A stretch of 43,008 nucleotides of DNA from positions 1-43,008 of the forward strand of contig NZ_PTQW01000024.1 in the NCBI RefSeq assembly GCF_004343725.1. Reading direction: 5' to 3'. This document shows, piece after piece, positions 15,945 to 24,626 of this stretch. The notes under the pieces are model-generated. The model was not told where the DNA came from, searched no databases, and saw only the letters and a program-made list of their open reading frames with translations. Position 1 is the first letter of the stretch; each line of letters opens with the position of its first letter. The position numbers were made by a program, and so were the translations under genes. Source of the DNA: Treponema sp. J25. Lineage in GTDB: Bacteria; Spirochaetota; Spirochaetia; Treponematales; Breznakiellaceae.

Positions 15945-17741
15945 ATGGCGAATAATCGGTACGTTATTGTGGGCGGTGTGGCGGCGGGGGCTACCGCCGC
16001 AGCCCGGATCCGTCGGCTTGATGAGGATGCGGAAATAGTGCTCCTTGAACGGGGTCCCTATGTTTCTTTTGCTAACTGTGGGTTGCCCTACCATATTGGG
16101 GGGGATATCGAAAAGCGGAGTAAGCTCTTACTCCAGACGCCGGAGGGGTTTTTCAGCCGGTATCGGGTGAACGTCCGGCTTTCGACAGAGGTGGTAACCA
16201 TTGACAGGGCCGCTAAAAAAGTGCAGGTCCGTAGCACCCAGCCAGGGTCGGACCCCGATAAACTTGAAGAAGTCCCCTACGATGCCTTACTCCTTGCCCA
16301 GGGGGGCACGCCGGTGATTCCGCCCTTACCGGGGGTGGAGCTTCCCCATGTTTTTAAGCTCTGGACCATTCCCGATATGGATCGGATTCTTGCGTTCCTT
16401 AAAACGAAAAATCCTAAAACAGCCGTTGTAGTCGGTGGGGGCTTTATTGGGCTTGAAACGGCAGAAGCCTTTATCCAGCGGGGCCTTTCGGTAACCATTG
16501 TGGAACTGACGGACCATCTGATGCCGCCGATGGATTATCTGTACGGGAAGAAAATTCAGGAACGCTTTGAAGAGGCCGGCGCCCGGGTATATGTGTCCCG
16601 GGGAGTCGCGGCGATTCAGGAGGGGTCGGTTCAATTAAATGATGGAACCATTGTCCCCGCCGATATGGTGTTGCTGTCGGTGGGGGTTCGGCCCAATGTG
16701 GAGCTTGCAAAGGATGCGGGCCTTGCCCTTGGTTCCACGGGAGCCCTGCTGGTGGATGAGTATCTCCAGACATCTGACCCGTGGATCTGGGCGGCCGGCG
16801 ATATGGTGGAGATTGTTTCCCGTGTTTCGGGAGAAAAGGTCCGGATTCCCCTGGCGGGGCCTGCGAACCGGCAGGGGCGGCTTGCGGCTACGAACATGGT
16901 GGCCCGTGTAAGGGGAACTGCTCTGGAAGGGGCCGCCGCCCGGGGAAACACCGCTGCGGCGGCTTTCCACGCCGGGAATTCGGCCCTTTCTCAAGACCAG
17001 GCCTCCCTTCCGAAGGAGCATCCTGCGCCACGGGCCTATCGGGGTGCCCTGGGAACGTCGGTGGTTAAGGTCTTTGACGAAACCGCCGCCCTTACGGGGC
17101 TTTCTCTGGCGGCGGCCCGACGGATGGGCTTTTCCGCCCGGGAAGTCACCATTCAGAAGGCCCACCACGCCACCTATTATCCGGGAGCGGAGGATCTATT
17201 GCTTACCCTGGTCTTCGATGAAAGGAGCAGAAAGCTCTTGGGCGCCCAGGCCTACGGAAAGGCCGGTGCGGATAAACGGATCGATGCCCTGTCAGTAGCG
17301 CTTTTTGCAGGCCTTTCTATTGATGATCTGGGGGAACTCGATTTTGCCTATGCCCCTCCCTATTCTTCGGCGAATGATCCTATCAACATGGCGGCCTTTG
17401 TGGCCCAGAATAGTCTTGATGGGTATAGCCCCACCATATCGGTATCCGAGGTGGTCCAGGAGCTTGCCAGAGAGGAATCGCAGCGGCCCCTTCTGGTGGA
17501 TGTTCGTACCTATGGGGAATACGCCCGGGAACATATGGCCTCGGCCCTGCACATCCCCTTAGATGAACTGCGGGATCGGCTCGAAGAGATTCCCCGGGAT
17601 CGGCCGGTGCGGTTTATCTCTGCCGGTGGCTTTGAAGGGCACCTGGCATCCCGAATTCTCCTGCAAAAAGGGTGGTCCCAGGTAGCAAGCATATCCGGAG
17701 GGTGGGCGGCGCTCCGGTATTCGGTGCCTTTTGAAGCGTAA
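15945..17741 (+). CDS. CoA-disulfide/persulfide reductase with C-terminal rhodanese-like domain
   Basis: A 598-residue FAD/NAD(P)H-dependent reductase of the CoADR-RHD/Nox family, which reduces CoA disulfides, persulfides or polysulfide. Order: FAD-binding YVIVGGVAAGATAAARIRR; redox Cys45 in SFANCGLPYH; NAD(P)H site VVVGGGFIGLETAEAF; second FAD motif WAAGDMVE; dimerisation domain LGTSVVKVFD onward; rhodanese domain about 505-598. The rhodanese loop reads FISAGGFEGHLASR, so the sulfur-carrying Cys is Ser559. An extra Ala-rich segment sits at about residues 324-366 (AAARGNTAAAAFHAGNSAL), where relatives have a short turn. The start at 15945 follows AGAGGAG (15926-15932) at a long 12-base spacing. 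A small intact rhodanese follows at 17900. Confidence 0.88.
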   Translation: MANNRYVIVGGVAAGATAAARIRRLDEDAEIVLLERGPYVSFANCGLPYHIGGDIEKRSKLLLQTPEGFFSRYRVNVRLSTEVVTIDRAAKKVQVRSTQPGSDPDKLEEVPYDALLLAQGGTPVIPPLPGVELPHVFKLWTIPDMDRILAFLKTKNPKTAVVVGGGFIGLETAEAFIQRGLSVTIVELTDHLMPPMDYLYGKKIQERFEEAGARVYVSRGVAAIQEGSVQLNDGTIVPADMVLLSVGVRPNVELAKDAGLALGSTGALLVDEYLQTSDPWIWAAGDMVEIVSRVSGEKVRIPLAGPANRQGRLAATNMVARVRGTALEGAAARGNTAAAAFHAGNSALSQDQASLPKEHPAPRAYRGALGTSVVKVFDETAALTGLSLAAARRMGFSAREVTIQKAHHATYYPGAEDLLLTLVFDERSRKLLGAQAYGKAGADKRIDALSVALFAGLSIDDLGELDFAYAPPYSSANDPINMAAFVAQNSLDGYSPTISVSEVVQELAREESQRPLLVDVRTYGEYAREHMASALHIPLDELRDRLEEIPRDRPVRFISAGGFEGHLASRILLQKGWSQVASISGGWAALRYSVPFEA

Positions 17742-17818
17742 CGTAGTGTATGAAGGCGGAGCCTCAGGACGATGTTCCGCCTGCCTCGTGGGGGAGAGAA
17801 AAACCCCACCAAAATTCG

Positions 17819-17834
17819 AGGCCCTTGGCCTTTT
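17819..17834 (+). terminator. Weak hairpin after the reductase gene
   Basis: AGGCC/GGCCT around CTT, ending in four T. It is weak, so read-through into the rhodanese gene is likely. A second inverted repeat, AGGCGGA...TCCGCCT, lies just upstream (about 17754-17782). Confidence 0.3.
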
Positions 17835-17899
17835 AGAAAAGCGGCCGTACAGGCCGTACCAACAAAATGATAAACGAAATGATAAGAGAGGAGTGTAAG

Positions 17900-18178
17900 A
17901 TGGCTGTCAACATAGTTGAAGAAAAAATTAAAGCGGGCGCCCTGGTGGTGGATGTTCGTACCGTGGACGAATTCATGGATGAGGCCTATCCGGGGGCCAT
18001 CAATATTCCTGTTCATGAGCTTATGTCGCGTCTTTCGGAACTGGAGCCGAAGACCCGTCCTGTGGTTCTGTATTGTGCCTCCGGTTCTCGCAGTGCCCTG
18101 GCCGCAAAGCTTCTTAAAAACGCGGGCTGGACCGACGTGCTAAATGCGGGGGGCCTCTACGATATGCCAGGGTTTTAG
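17900..18178 (+). CDS. Single-domain rhodanese (sulfurtransferase)
   Basis: A 92-residue cytoplasmic rhodanese. The domain has LVVDVRTVDEFMDEAYPGAINIP and the active-site loop YCASGSRSALA with Cys59, which carries sulfane sulfur as a persulfide, followed by GWTDVLNAGG. The start at 17900 has a near-perfect ribosome site (AGAGGAG, 17887-17893). It lies downstream of a persulfide/CoA-disulfide reductase whose own rhodanese domain lacks the cysteine, so this protein may be its sulfur carrier (inference). Confidence 0.9.
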   Translation: MAVNIVEEKIKAGALVVDVRTVDEFMDEAYPGAINIPVHELMSRLSELEPKTRPVVLYCASGSRSALAAKLLKNAGWTDVLNAGGLYDMPGF

Positions 18179-18228
18179 TTGTCCTGTAGTCCCCTGGCTT
18201 TTTGGAATGGAAGGACCGACGGCCCTTT

Positions 18229-18391
18229 TTCTCTTAATCAGGGAGGAAAAAAGCGCTCCCTCTCTTTCTCCAGGGGGAAGGACCGGCGGACCTGTATCTC
18301 TGCATCAGAGAGGAAAATGTCTCCATTAGGGAGGAAAAAAGTGGGGCCCCCCTTTATCTCTCTTCATCAGGGAGCAATAGGCCAGGCCCCC
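18229..18391. repeat. Intergenic degenerate repeats after the rhodanese gene
   Basis: The gap 18179-18467 holds no gene. Imperfect units are seen at 18229-18261, 18262-18292, 18296-18318, 18319-18352 and 18353-18391, with a core like TCTCTTCATCAGGGAGGAAA followed by a G/C block. The last unit (CTTCATCAGGGAGCAATAGG, then CCAGGCCCCC) closely parallels 13870-13907, which links the two loci. Confidence 0.55.
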
Positions 18392-18467
18392 TTCCTTCCT
18401 CCACAGATAATGATTAGGAAAGGCTGCCTACTTTTTGGGCCCTGTTTTTCGGGAGGCCCCGACGATA

Positions 18468-20270
18468 CTAGCTCAGTCCCTGGATGTTTCCCTGTTCATC
18501 AATATCGATGTTCATAAAAGAGGGTTTGCTGGGGAGCCCCGGCATGGTGGTGATGTCCCCGCACAGGGGATAGACAAAACCTGCCCCTGCCGCAAGGCGC
18601 AGCTCCCGAATGGGAAGACGCCAGCCCCTGGGGGCGCCCTTCAATTCGGGGTCGTGGGAAAGGGAATACTGGGTCTTGGCCATGCAGATGGGAAGGTTCC
18701 CGTAGCCTTTGCTTTCCAGGTGTTCTAGTTCCTCGCGGGCCTTGTCGGTGTAGTCCACCCCATCGGCACCGTAAATTTCCCGGGCGATGGTTTCTATTTT
18801 TTGTTCCAGGGACCACTCCAGCGGATACAGGAAGCGGAACGTTGAGGGGGTCTCGCAGGCCCGTACCACCGCCGCGGCCAGTTCTGCGGCCCCTTCGCCA
18901 CCCCGGCCCCAATGGTGGCTTACCACGGCGTCAAAGGCTCCTGCTCTGAGAGCGGCCTCTCGAATACATTCCCATTCGGCTTCCGTGTCGGTGGGGAAGG
19001 CGTTAATAGCAACCACCGCGGGAATCCCAAAGCGCTGGACAATGCGCAGGTGGGCTTCCAGATTGACCAGGCCTTTTTTGAGCAATTCTAGATTTTCTTC
19101 TTTATATACATCGGACAAAGGTTTCCCGGCCACCACCGCCGGTCCTCCCCCGTGGACCTTCAGGGCCCGGACGGTACAGACAAGAACCGCCGCATCGGGG
19201 GTGTAGCCCGAGGTTCGACATTTGATATCCGCAAATTTCTCAAACCCCATATCGGCCCCAAAGCCACTTTCTGTTACCACGTAGTCCGCATACTGCAGGG
19301 CCAGTTCATCCGCCAGGATAGATGAATTGCCGTGGGCGATGTTTGCAAAGGGCCCCGTATGGATAAAGGCTCCCTGGCCTTCCAGGGTCTGAAGGAGATT
19401 GGGCTTTATGGCATCCCGCAGAAGGGCGGTCATGGCTCCCGCCACACCGAAATCTTCGGCGGTCAGGGGCTTCCCCTTGGTATCGTAGGCTACTACCATT
19501 TTACCAATCCGTTGCCGGAGGTCCGCTATGTTTTTGGCCAGGGCAAGGATGGCCATTACCTCGCTGGCCACGGCAATATCAAAATGACTTTCCCGCAGGG
19601 GCCCATCCTCCGGGGAACCCATGCCAATCGTCACGTGTCGAAGTACTCGGTCGTTCATGTCCACCACCCGGCCAATGAGAATGCGAGTGGGGTCTATGTG
19701 CAGTTTGGAAAGGCCTATTTTTTCAAAATAACTGTCGGACCAGCGATTCTCGTGGTAGAGCCGGGCATCGATAGCGGCGGCACAAAGGTTGTGGGCCGCC
19801 GCCACCGCATGGATGTCCCCCGTAAGATGCAGGTTTATGTCTTCCATCGGGATTACCTGGCTGTAACCGCCCCCGGCGGCGCCCCCCTTTATCCCAAAAG
19901 TGGGGCCCAGCGAGGGTTGCCGCAGGGTTGCCACGGCCTTTTTCCCCAGGAATCCCAATCCCTGTACCAGGCCTACGGTGGTGGTGGTTTTCCCTTCCCC
20001 GAGGGGAGTGGGGGTAATGGCAGTTACATCAATGTAGTGGGCCCTTCGTTGTGGTGAACCATCCTGCAACCTTCCCTGAAGCCCTTTATAATGGGCTTCC
20101 CTTTGTTCTGAAATGGCTTCTAATCGGATTTTGGCTTTGTATCGGCCATAGGGTTCTACCATGTCGCGGGGAATTCCTAGCTGATGGGCGATTGTTTCAA
20201 TAGGCTGAATGGGGGCGCGTCGGGAAATCTCGATGTCGGAGAGCAGGGGGAGGGTTTGCGGTGCCTTCAT
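18468..20270 (-). CDS. fhs: Formate-tetrahydrofolate ligase
   Basis: Makes 10-formyl-tetrahydrofolate from formate, tetrahydrofolate and ATP, feeding purine synthesis and one-carbon metabolism (and, in acetogens, the methyl branch of the Wood-Ljungdahl pathway). It has about 600 residues. The ATP loop is TPTPLGEGKTTTTVGL, and the conserved FGIKGGAAGGGYSQV, TGDIHAVAAAHNL, GFGADMGFEKF and the C-terminal MPGLPSKPSFMNIDID ending are present. ATG 20270 is preceded by AAGGAG; an in-frame ATG at 20291 has no ribosome site. It lies downstream of alr with an 85-base gap. No other folate genes are in the window, so an acetogenic role cannot be judged. Confidence 0.95.
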   Translation of the reverse strand: MKAPQTLPLLSDIEISRRAPIQPIETIAHQLGIPRDMVEPYGRYKAKIRLEAISEQREAHYKGLQGRLQDGSPQRRAHYIDVTAITPTPLGEGKTTTTVGLVQGLGFLGKKAVATLRQPSLGPTFGIKGGAAGGGYSQVIPMEDINLHLTGDIHAVAAAHNLCAAAIDARLYHENRWSDSYFEKIGLSKLHIDPTRILIGRVVDMNDRVLRHVTIGMGSPEDGPLRESHFDIAVASEVMAILALAKNIADLRQRIGKMVVAYDTKGKPLTAEDFGVAGAMTALLRDAIKPNLLQTLEGQGAFIHTGPFANIAHGNSSILADELALQYADYVVTESGFGADMGFEKFADIKCRTSGYTPDAAVLVCTVRALKVHGGGPAVVAGKPLSDVYKEENLELLKKGLVNLEAHLRIVQRFGIPAVVAINAFPTDTEAEWECIREAALRAGAFDAVVSHHWGRGGEGAAELAAAVVRACETPSTFRFLYPLEWSLEQKIETIAREIYGADGVDYTDKAREELEHLESKGYGNLPICMAKTQYSLSHDPELKGAPRGWRLPIRELRLAAGAGFVYPLCGDITTMPGLPSKPSFMNIDIDEQGNIQGLS

Positions 20271-20355
20271 AGGTATCTTTACTCCTTGCATATGGTGTTC
20301 AGCTTCTCCTCTTGTGTTTCAAAAGAGGGATCAGCGTTGAATGCCGTAATCCGGT

Positions 20356-21474
20356 TCATTCCACATACACCCGGGGTACCCGTTTGTTAATACCACAGGT
20401 GATTTCGTAGGGAATGGTGCCGAGCTGTTCCGCCAGATCGGCGGCGCTTGGACAGGGTAGGGGTCCCCCGAAGATGCTTACCACATCCCAACGTTGTATG
20501 GTGGCCTTCGGCCCCACATCAACCATGCATTGATCCATGCAAATGCGACCTACCTGTGGGTACAGAGCCCCCCGGATAAACACAGAAAATTTCCCCGAAA
20601 GGCCCCGTACCAGGCCGTCGGCATATCCCACAGGGATAGTAATAATGGTGGTATCCTGCGGAGCCTGCCAGGTTCGCCCATAGGAGATGGATGTGCCCTG
20701 AGGAACCCTTTTTATAAACACGACCCGGCTTTGAAGCTCCATTACTGGCCGAACAGGCACTGAGCCTGCCCGCTCTTTTATCGGTGGATATCCATAGGCT
20801 AAAAGGCCGGGACGAACCATGTCAAAATAGGCCTCTTCGTGGAGAACTACCGCTCCAGAATTGGCCGCATGGAGGATGCCCGGATCGTAGCCCCTATCTC
20901 GAATGCGCTCGATTGCTTCTTTAAATGCCCGAATCTGTTTTTGGGTGTATTGAATATCCTCTGGCAAAAGGGAATCGGCCACCGCAAAATGGGTGGCTGT
21001 TCCTTCTAAGCGAAGTACCCCCGTGGCATGAATCCGTTGTACCAATGATGGTGCTTCCTGGGTCTGACAGCCAATACGACCCATTCCTGTATCGATTTTA
21101 AGATGGACTGGCCGGCATTCCCCGGTGGTTGCCACATGGCGGGCGAATTCATCGCAGAATTCTCCATCCGAGACAAGAGGGGTAAGACGGTACCGTACCA
21201 AATCGGGGATTTCTTCGGGAATGGGGAGAGAAAAAAGGAGAATGGGTGCTACGATGCCCGCCTGGCGTAGTTCTATACCCTCCTGGACTGAGGCCACGGC
21301 CAGGTACTTTACCCCCATTTGTAACGCCGCGATGGCTATTCGAACGGCCCCATGGCCGTAGGCATCGGCCTTTACGGGAAGACATATAAAAGGATGGGGA
21401 CCAATTTTTTGGCGAATCGCTTCAAGATTCTTTTTAAAATGCTCTAGATGAATGATTGCCCGAGTGGCGCGCAT
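20356..21474 (-). CDS. alr: Alanine racemase
   Basis: A PLP enzyme of 372 residues that makes D-alanine for peptidoglycan. PLP-binding Lys35 is in LPVKADAYGHG. The substrate-specificity motif near the end (GRICMDQCMVDVG) and the catalytic Tyr in SISYGRTWQ are present. The ATG at 21474 lies only 6 bases downstream of a TACAAT -10 box and has no Shine-Dalgarno sequence. Translation therefore probably starts at the first base of the mRNA. fhs follows on the same strand. Confidence 0.95.
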   Translation of the reverse strand: MRATRAIIHLEHFKKNLEAIRQKIGPHPFICLPVKADAYGHGAVRIAIAALQMGVKYLAVASVQEGIELRQAGIVAPILLFSLPIPEEIPDLVRYRLTPLVSDGEFCDEFARHVATTGECRPVHLKIDTGMGRIGCQTQEAPSLVQRIHATGVLRLEGTATHFAVADSLLPEDIQYTQKQIRAFKEAIERIRDRGYDPGILHAANSGAVVLHEEAYFDMVRPGLLAYGYPPIKERAGSVPVRPVMELQSRVVFIKRVPQGTSISYGRTWQAPQDTTIITIPVGYADGLVRGLSGKFSVFIRGALYPQVGRICMDQCMVDVGPKATIQRWDVVSIFGGPLPCPSAADLAEQLGTIPYEITCGINKRVPRVYVE

Positions 21475-21480
21475 GGGGCT

Positions 21481-21509
21481 ATTGTACCCGTTTCTTTAGC
21501 CGCTGGCAA
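21481..21509 (-). promoter_or_regulatory. alr promoter (predicts a leaderless mRNA)
   Basis: Minus strand: TTGCCA (complement of 21504-21509), 17-base spacer, TACAAT (complement of 21481-21486), then 6 bases to the ATG of alr. Five of six -35 bases match consensus. Confidence 0.7.
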
Positions 21510-21615
21510 TGGTTCGTTGAATTTGGTATACCTGTCATCAACTGTGTACCCTTATTAAGAAGGAAATGAGGGTTTTAAGAAATTAGACTGTTTCAGGGAC
21601 AAACCCATTATGCAA

Positions 21616-21634
21616 GTTCAGCTTTATACTGAAC
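21616..21634. promoter_or_regulatory. Inverted repeat between divergent alr and lipoprotein genes
   Basis: GTTCAG, seven bases, CTGAAC. It lies in the 272-base gap between divergent promoters, which otherwise shows no gene longer than about 25 codons. It could be an operator or the remnant of a mobile sequence; nothing further can be said. Confidence 0.3.
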
Positions 21635-21705
21635 GAAGAAATGTTGCCACCGGGTACCTACCTCAGTATCTGGCCTGTTAACCCACCAATTTTTAGTCTT
21701 CTATA

Positions 21706-21734
21706 TGGAAAAAAATGATTAAATAGTTTATAAT
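21706..21734 (+). promoter_or_regulatory. Promoter of the 21747 lipoprotein gene
   Basis: Perfect TATAAT (21729-21734) with TGGAAA (21706-21711) 17 bases upstream. The +1 falls near 21741, so the leader is 0-6 bases. Confidence 0.5.
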
Positions 21735-21746
21735 AGTAAATTGGAA

Positions 21747-23255
21747 ATGAAAAAAATTAGAGATTTTGGAGATTTTCTGTTTTTCTCTTTCTCTCTATTT
21801 CTCGTTGGCTGTGGAGAGACCTTGGACTTTCTGACCACAGATCCGGCGTATAAAGTTACTATGCAGTATGAGGCACCCCTCTCTGCAGAAGGGTGGTTGA
21901 TCCGGGAAGGTACTCTTATTACTCCTTCACTGGTTTCTCTTAATCTTTCTGATGCTTCGATGCGGGGAGTGACAATTCAAATTACTGATACAAAAAACAA
22001 GGTGATAGGGGACACCCTAACCTATCCCGTAAATGCGAGTAGTATGACCCAGAAAAAAGAAGGGGCTATTTCTTCGGTTGAATCCTTTTCTTTTTCTCCC
22101 TTTTCTCTTCCGCTTACTCTCCTTCCGGGGCCGTATCGCATGGTCTGTGTGGTGGAGGGGGAAGAAGGTGCCCTTGGTACGTCTCAATATGATTTTTATT
22201 ATCTTGGGAAGGAAAATTTTGCTGTTAAAAGTATCAGAACCTATCCTCCTGGCACTGGTTCTGCCTATCCCATGGTTCCTCCGGAGTTTCCTATTTTGAT
22301 AAACACTTCATTTAGTGCGGGGAAGGAACTTACTCCGTACATAGAATGGTATGGGGGAACCACTAAAATAGCTGAGGGGTATATAGAGGGTGGACAACAT
22401 GCTTTCTTCTGGCAAACCCCCAGTAAGGAAGGAACGGTGGTCCTCACGGCCCGGATATATCCGGAGCATCCTCTCAAAATGGGGTTAACGAATCCCCCCT
22501 ACCTTACCCAGAAGATGAGTGTGTTTGTTTCTAAAAAGGCAACCAAGCCTGGATTACAGGATAGGGACTATCCCTATGAAGTTCTTTCTCGTTTTGAGGG
22601 GAATTTAGAAGATGCGGTTACAAAAAAGCCTCTCTGGCGTTCTTCTTCTGGGCAGGCAGAGCCCCGGTGGGAAGGCCGGGGAAATTCCTATGGGATGGTG
22701 ATAGGATCCCAGGATCGATATGTACTCGATACGACTTCCTATCTAAAGAAGCAAGAAACGGTGTCGCATCGTTACCAGTGGCGCTTCTCTCCTTATAGTA
22801 AAGATGTAGAAGGGATCTGGGCGACAATTCAAGAAGGAATGCTTTTAATGACCCTTCGGTTTAAAGAAGCAGCCTTGATTGTAGAAGCGATGTATGGTTC
22901 TGAAAAAAAAGAACTACGCATTCCTTTTCCCTCGGATACGGTAATCGATGAAATATCGGAGTTACGGATTACCGTAAGTTATAAAAACAATTCTTCCCTG
23001 GATAAACAGAAAGGGAGCCCTCTCGGAGTCGAAATTCCTCCTTCAGAAGAAGGAGAGACGGTCCTGCTTCAATGTCAATGGTACGATGCTTCTTCTTATC
23101 TTTTGTTTACAAAACCAGACAAAGCGACCCAAGAAATGGCAGGGCAGGTGGTTCTTGGTTCAGGAAAAGGCCCTTCTTCTGAGGAAGGATCAGAGCCTAT
23201 CCCCAGTTTCCCTGTAGTGATAGTAGATGAATTTGGGCTTTCTTACGAAAAATAA
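21747..23255 (+). CDS. Putative lipoprotein of unknown function
   Basis: About 502 residues. A short N-terminus (MKKIRDFGDFLFFSFSLFLVGCGE) gives a lipobox LVGC, so it is predicted to be a lipoprotein. The rest is beta-rich, with Ig-like strand patterns in the first half (VTIQITDTKNKVIGDT...PLTLLPGPYRMVCVVEG). A concanavalin-like stretch follows in the second half (FEGNLEDAVTKKPLW, a region with an aromatic GNSYGMVIG segment). No family was recognised. There is no Shine-Dalgarno sequence. The start could be the ATG at 21747 or the TTG at 21741, the latter at the predicted +1. The gene is AT-richer than the flanking enzymes. It is followed by three more lipoprotein genes, with a new promoter after it. 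Confidence 0.7.
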   Translation: MKKIRDFGDFLFFSFSLFLVGCGETLDFLTTDPAYKVTMQYEAPLSAEGWLIREGTLITPSLVSLNLSDASMRGVTIQITDTKNKVIGDTLTYPVNASSMTQKKEGAISSVESFSFSPFSLPLTLLPGPYRMVCVVEGEEGALGTSQYDFYYLGKENFAVKSIRTYPPGTGSAYPMVPPEFPILINTSFSAGKELTPYIEWYGGTTKIAEGYIEGGQHAFFWQTPSKEGTVVLTARIYPEHPLKMGLTNPPYLTQKMSVFVSKKATKPGLQDRDYPYEVLSRFEGNLEDAVTKKPLWRSSSGQAEPRWEGRGNSYGMVIGSQDRYVLDTTSYLKKQETVSHRYQWRFSPYSKDVEGIWATIQEGMLLMTLRFKEAALIVEAMYGSEKKELRIPFPSDTVIDEISELRITVSYKNNSSLDKQKGSPLGVEIPPSEEGETVLLQCQWYDASSYLLFTKPDKATQEMAGQVVLGSGKGPSSEEGSEPIPSFPVVIVDEFGLSYEK

Positions 23256-23276
23256 ATAAAAAAATAAAACCTCTAT

Positions 23277-23305
23277 TTGAAAAATCCCTGGCGCTGTTAT
23301 ACAAT
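23277..23305 (+). promoter_or_regulatory. Promoter of the 23334 lipoprotein gene
   Basis: TTGAAA (23277-23282), 17-base spacer, TACAAT (23300-23305). A strong ribosome site (GGGAGGAG) follows before ATG 23334. Confidence 0.65.
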
Positions 23306-23333
23306 TTGATAACAACGAGGGAGGAGAATACCA

Positions 23334-24437
23334 ATGTATAAAAAGATACTCTGGATGGGAGCAGGGATACTGCTTGTGGGATTTCTTTCCTGTGTGAGTA
23401 CGCCGGAAAGTTCCCCTGCTTCTGCAGAACAGCAACCTGCTTCCTCGGGAAGCGGTCAAACTGCTCCTAAGTCGGATGCCCGCCAGAGGGCCGAGTCGTT
23501 AATTACCGGGGAACGGCCCGCCTCTAGCAATGGAACCGCCCAGTCGAATGCCCAGGCCGCTGCTACCGATACGGCAACAACGGCGCAAAGCGGCACAAGC
23601 ACTGGCCTTACCACCCAGGATACCGGCCCGGTGGAGCCACCAGCAGAACTTACCCCACGGGAAAAACAGTTTTTTGAAAATTATCTGAAACGGCTTAAAT
23701 ACATGGTGGTCATGAAAGAGGGCGCCCAGGTTTCGGAATTCCAGAAACGGTCCATCTTAACCAAGGGGAATGAATACCTGTTACGTCAGGGCTACGATGT
23801 GGTGCAATATGACCAACTAGTTAAGAATATGCAAGACCAGCGATCTGCCTACGAAGCAGAAGTAGGGGCTTCTATGTCCCTTGTTCAGTACATAGCGCAG
23901 AAACTGGGGGCCGATATATACGTCGAACTAGATTGTAGTCCCCGGTCCTTTACAGAGAACAATCGTCACTATGGGGAAGCGAATTTTACGGCCAACATGT
24001 ATGATCCTTCTACGGCGGAACTCCTTGGGTCAGTAACATACCGGACCGATCGCTCGGTGAGTACCTCTTCCCAGGAGGATGCGCTCCTGAATGCTTTAAC
24101 GGCGGGGACTGCTCAGCTTATGGGACGGGTGGTACGGGATTCGGTGAATGTTCTCAGGAACCGTTACGCAAACGGGATTCGCTATCAGGTTATTATTCAG
24201 AAAACTCCCGATTCCCGGGCCGTTTCTACGTTCCGGAGGAATCTCCGCAGCCGGGTGCGGGAAATTGTGATGGGGCCCAGCGCGGCGGATCAGACGATTA
24301 TGGATGTATACTTCTTTGGTTCTCTTTCTGATTTGGAAGATGCCTGTTATAGTGCCTTTGAAAAGACTCCGGGAATGGAAAATGCCTATTGGGTATACAC
24401 CCGGGGAAAAACTATAACTTTTAACACGGGGAATTAA
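23334..24437 (+). CDS. Lipoprotein with Ser/Ala/Thr-rich linker and LpoB/DUF6175-like domain
   Basis: A 367-residue predicted lipoprotein with lipobox LSC at residue 20. A disordered linker rich in Ser, Ala, Thr, Gln and Pro spans residues about 21-105. The globular part begins at LTPREKQFFENYLKRLKYMV. It contains a repeated alpha/beta pattern: SILTKGNEYLLRQGYDVVQYDQLVKN, LVQYIAQKLGADIYVELDCS, then a beta pair, NALTAGTAQLMGRVV and a second lobe from residue about 280. This looks like the CsgG/LpoB/TolB-N type of domain seen in periplasmic scaffold lipoproteins (fold impression, not a database match). A long linker after a lipobox is what LpoB-like proteins use to span the periplasm. Neighbours are two further lipoproteins, the second LPP20-like. 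Confidence 0.65.
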   Translation: MYKKILWMGAGILLVGFLSCVSTPESSPASAEQQPASSGSGQTAPKSDARQRAESLITGERPASSNGTAQSNAQAAATDTATTAQSGTSTGLTTQDTGPVEPPAELTPREKQFFENYLKRLKYMVVMKEGAQVSEFQKRSILTKGNEYLLRQGYDVVQYDQLVKNMQDQRSAYEAEVGASMSLVQYIAQKLGADIYVELDCSPRSFTENNRHYGEANFTANMYDPSTAELLGSVTYRTDRSVSTSSQEDALLNALTAGTAQLMGRVVRDSVNVLRNRYANGIRYQVIIQKTPDSRAVSTFRRNLRSRVREIVMGPSAADQTIMDVYFFGSLSDLEDACYSAFEKTPGMENAYWVYTRGKTITFNTGN

Positions 24438-24626
24438 CATTAAGTAAAAAGAATGGCTCGTCGGAAACTTAAAACTTTCGGAGGGCCGACATATGGGGAC
24501 CATAAGGGGTCTGAGGAGAAAAAGTTCTCCGTTTGATTGGCCCTGAAAAATGGTCTTCTCTGTGGTACGTTTATAAAAGAACCCCTGAGGTTCTAAAAAT
24601 TAAATAGAGGTATAGGGAGGTAGAGC

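Noticed and set aside
21601-21682. Small frame of 23 codons starting at 21610
   Set aside because: No ribosome site at proper spacing and no recognisable peptide; the region is better described as a divergent promoter gap.
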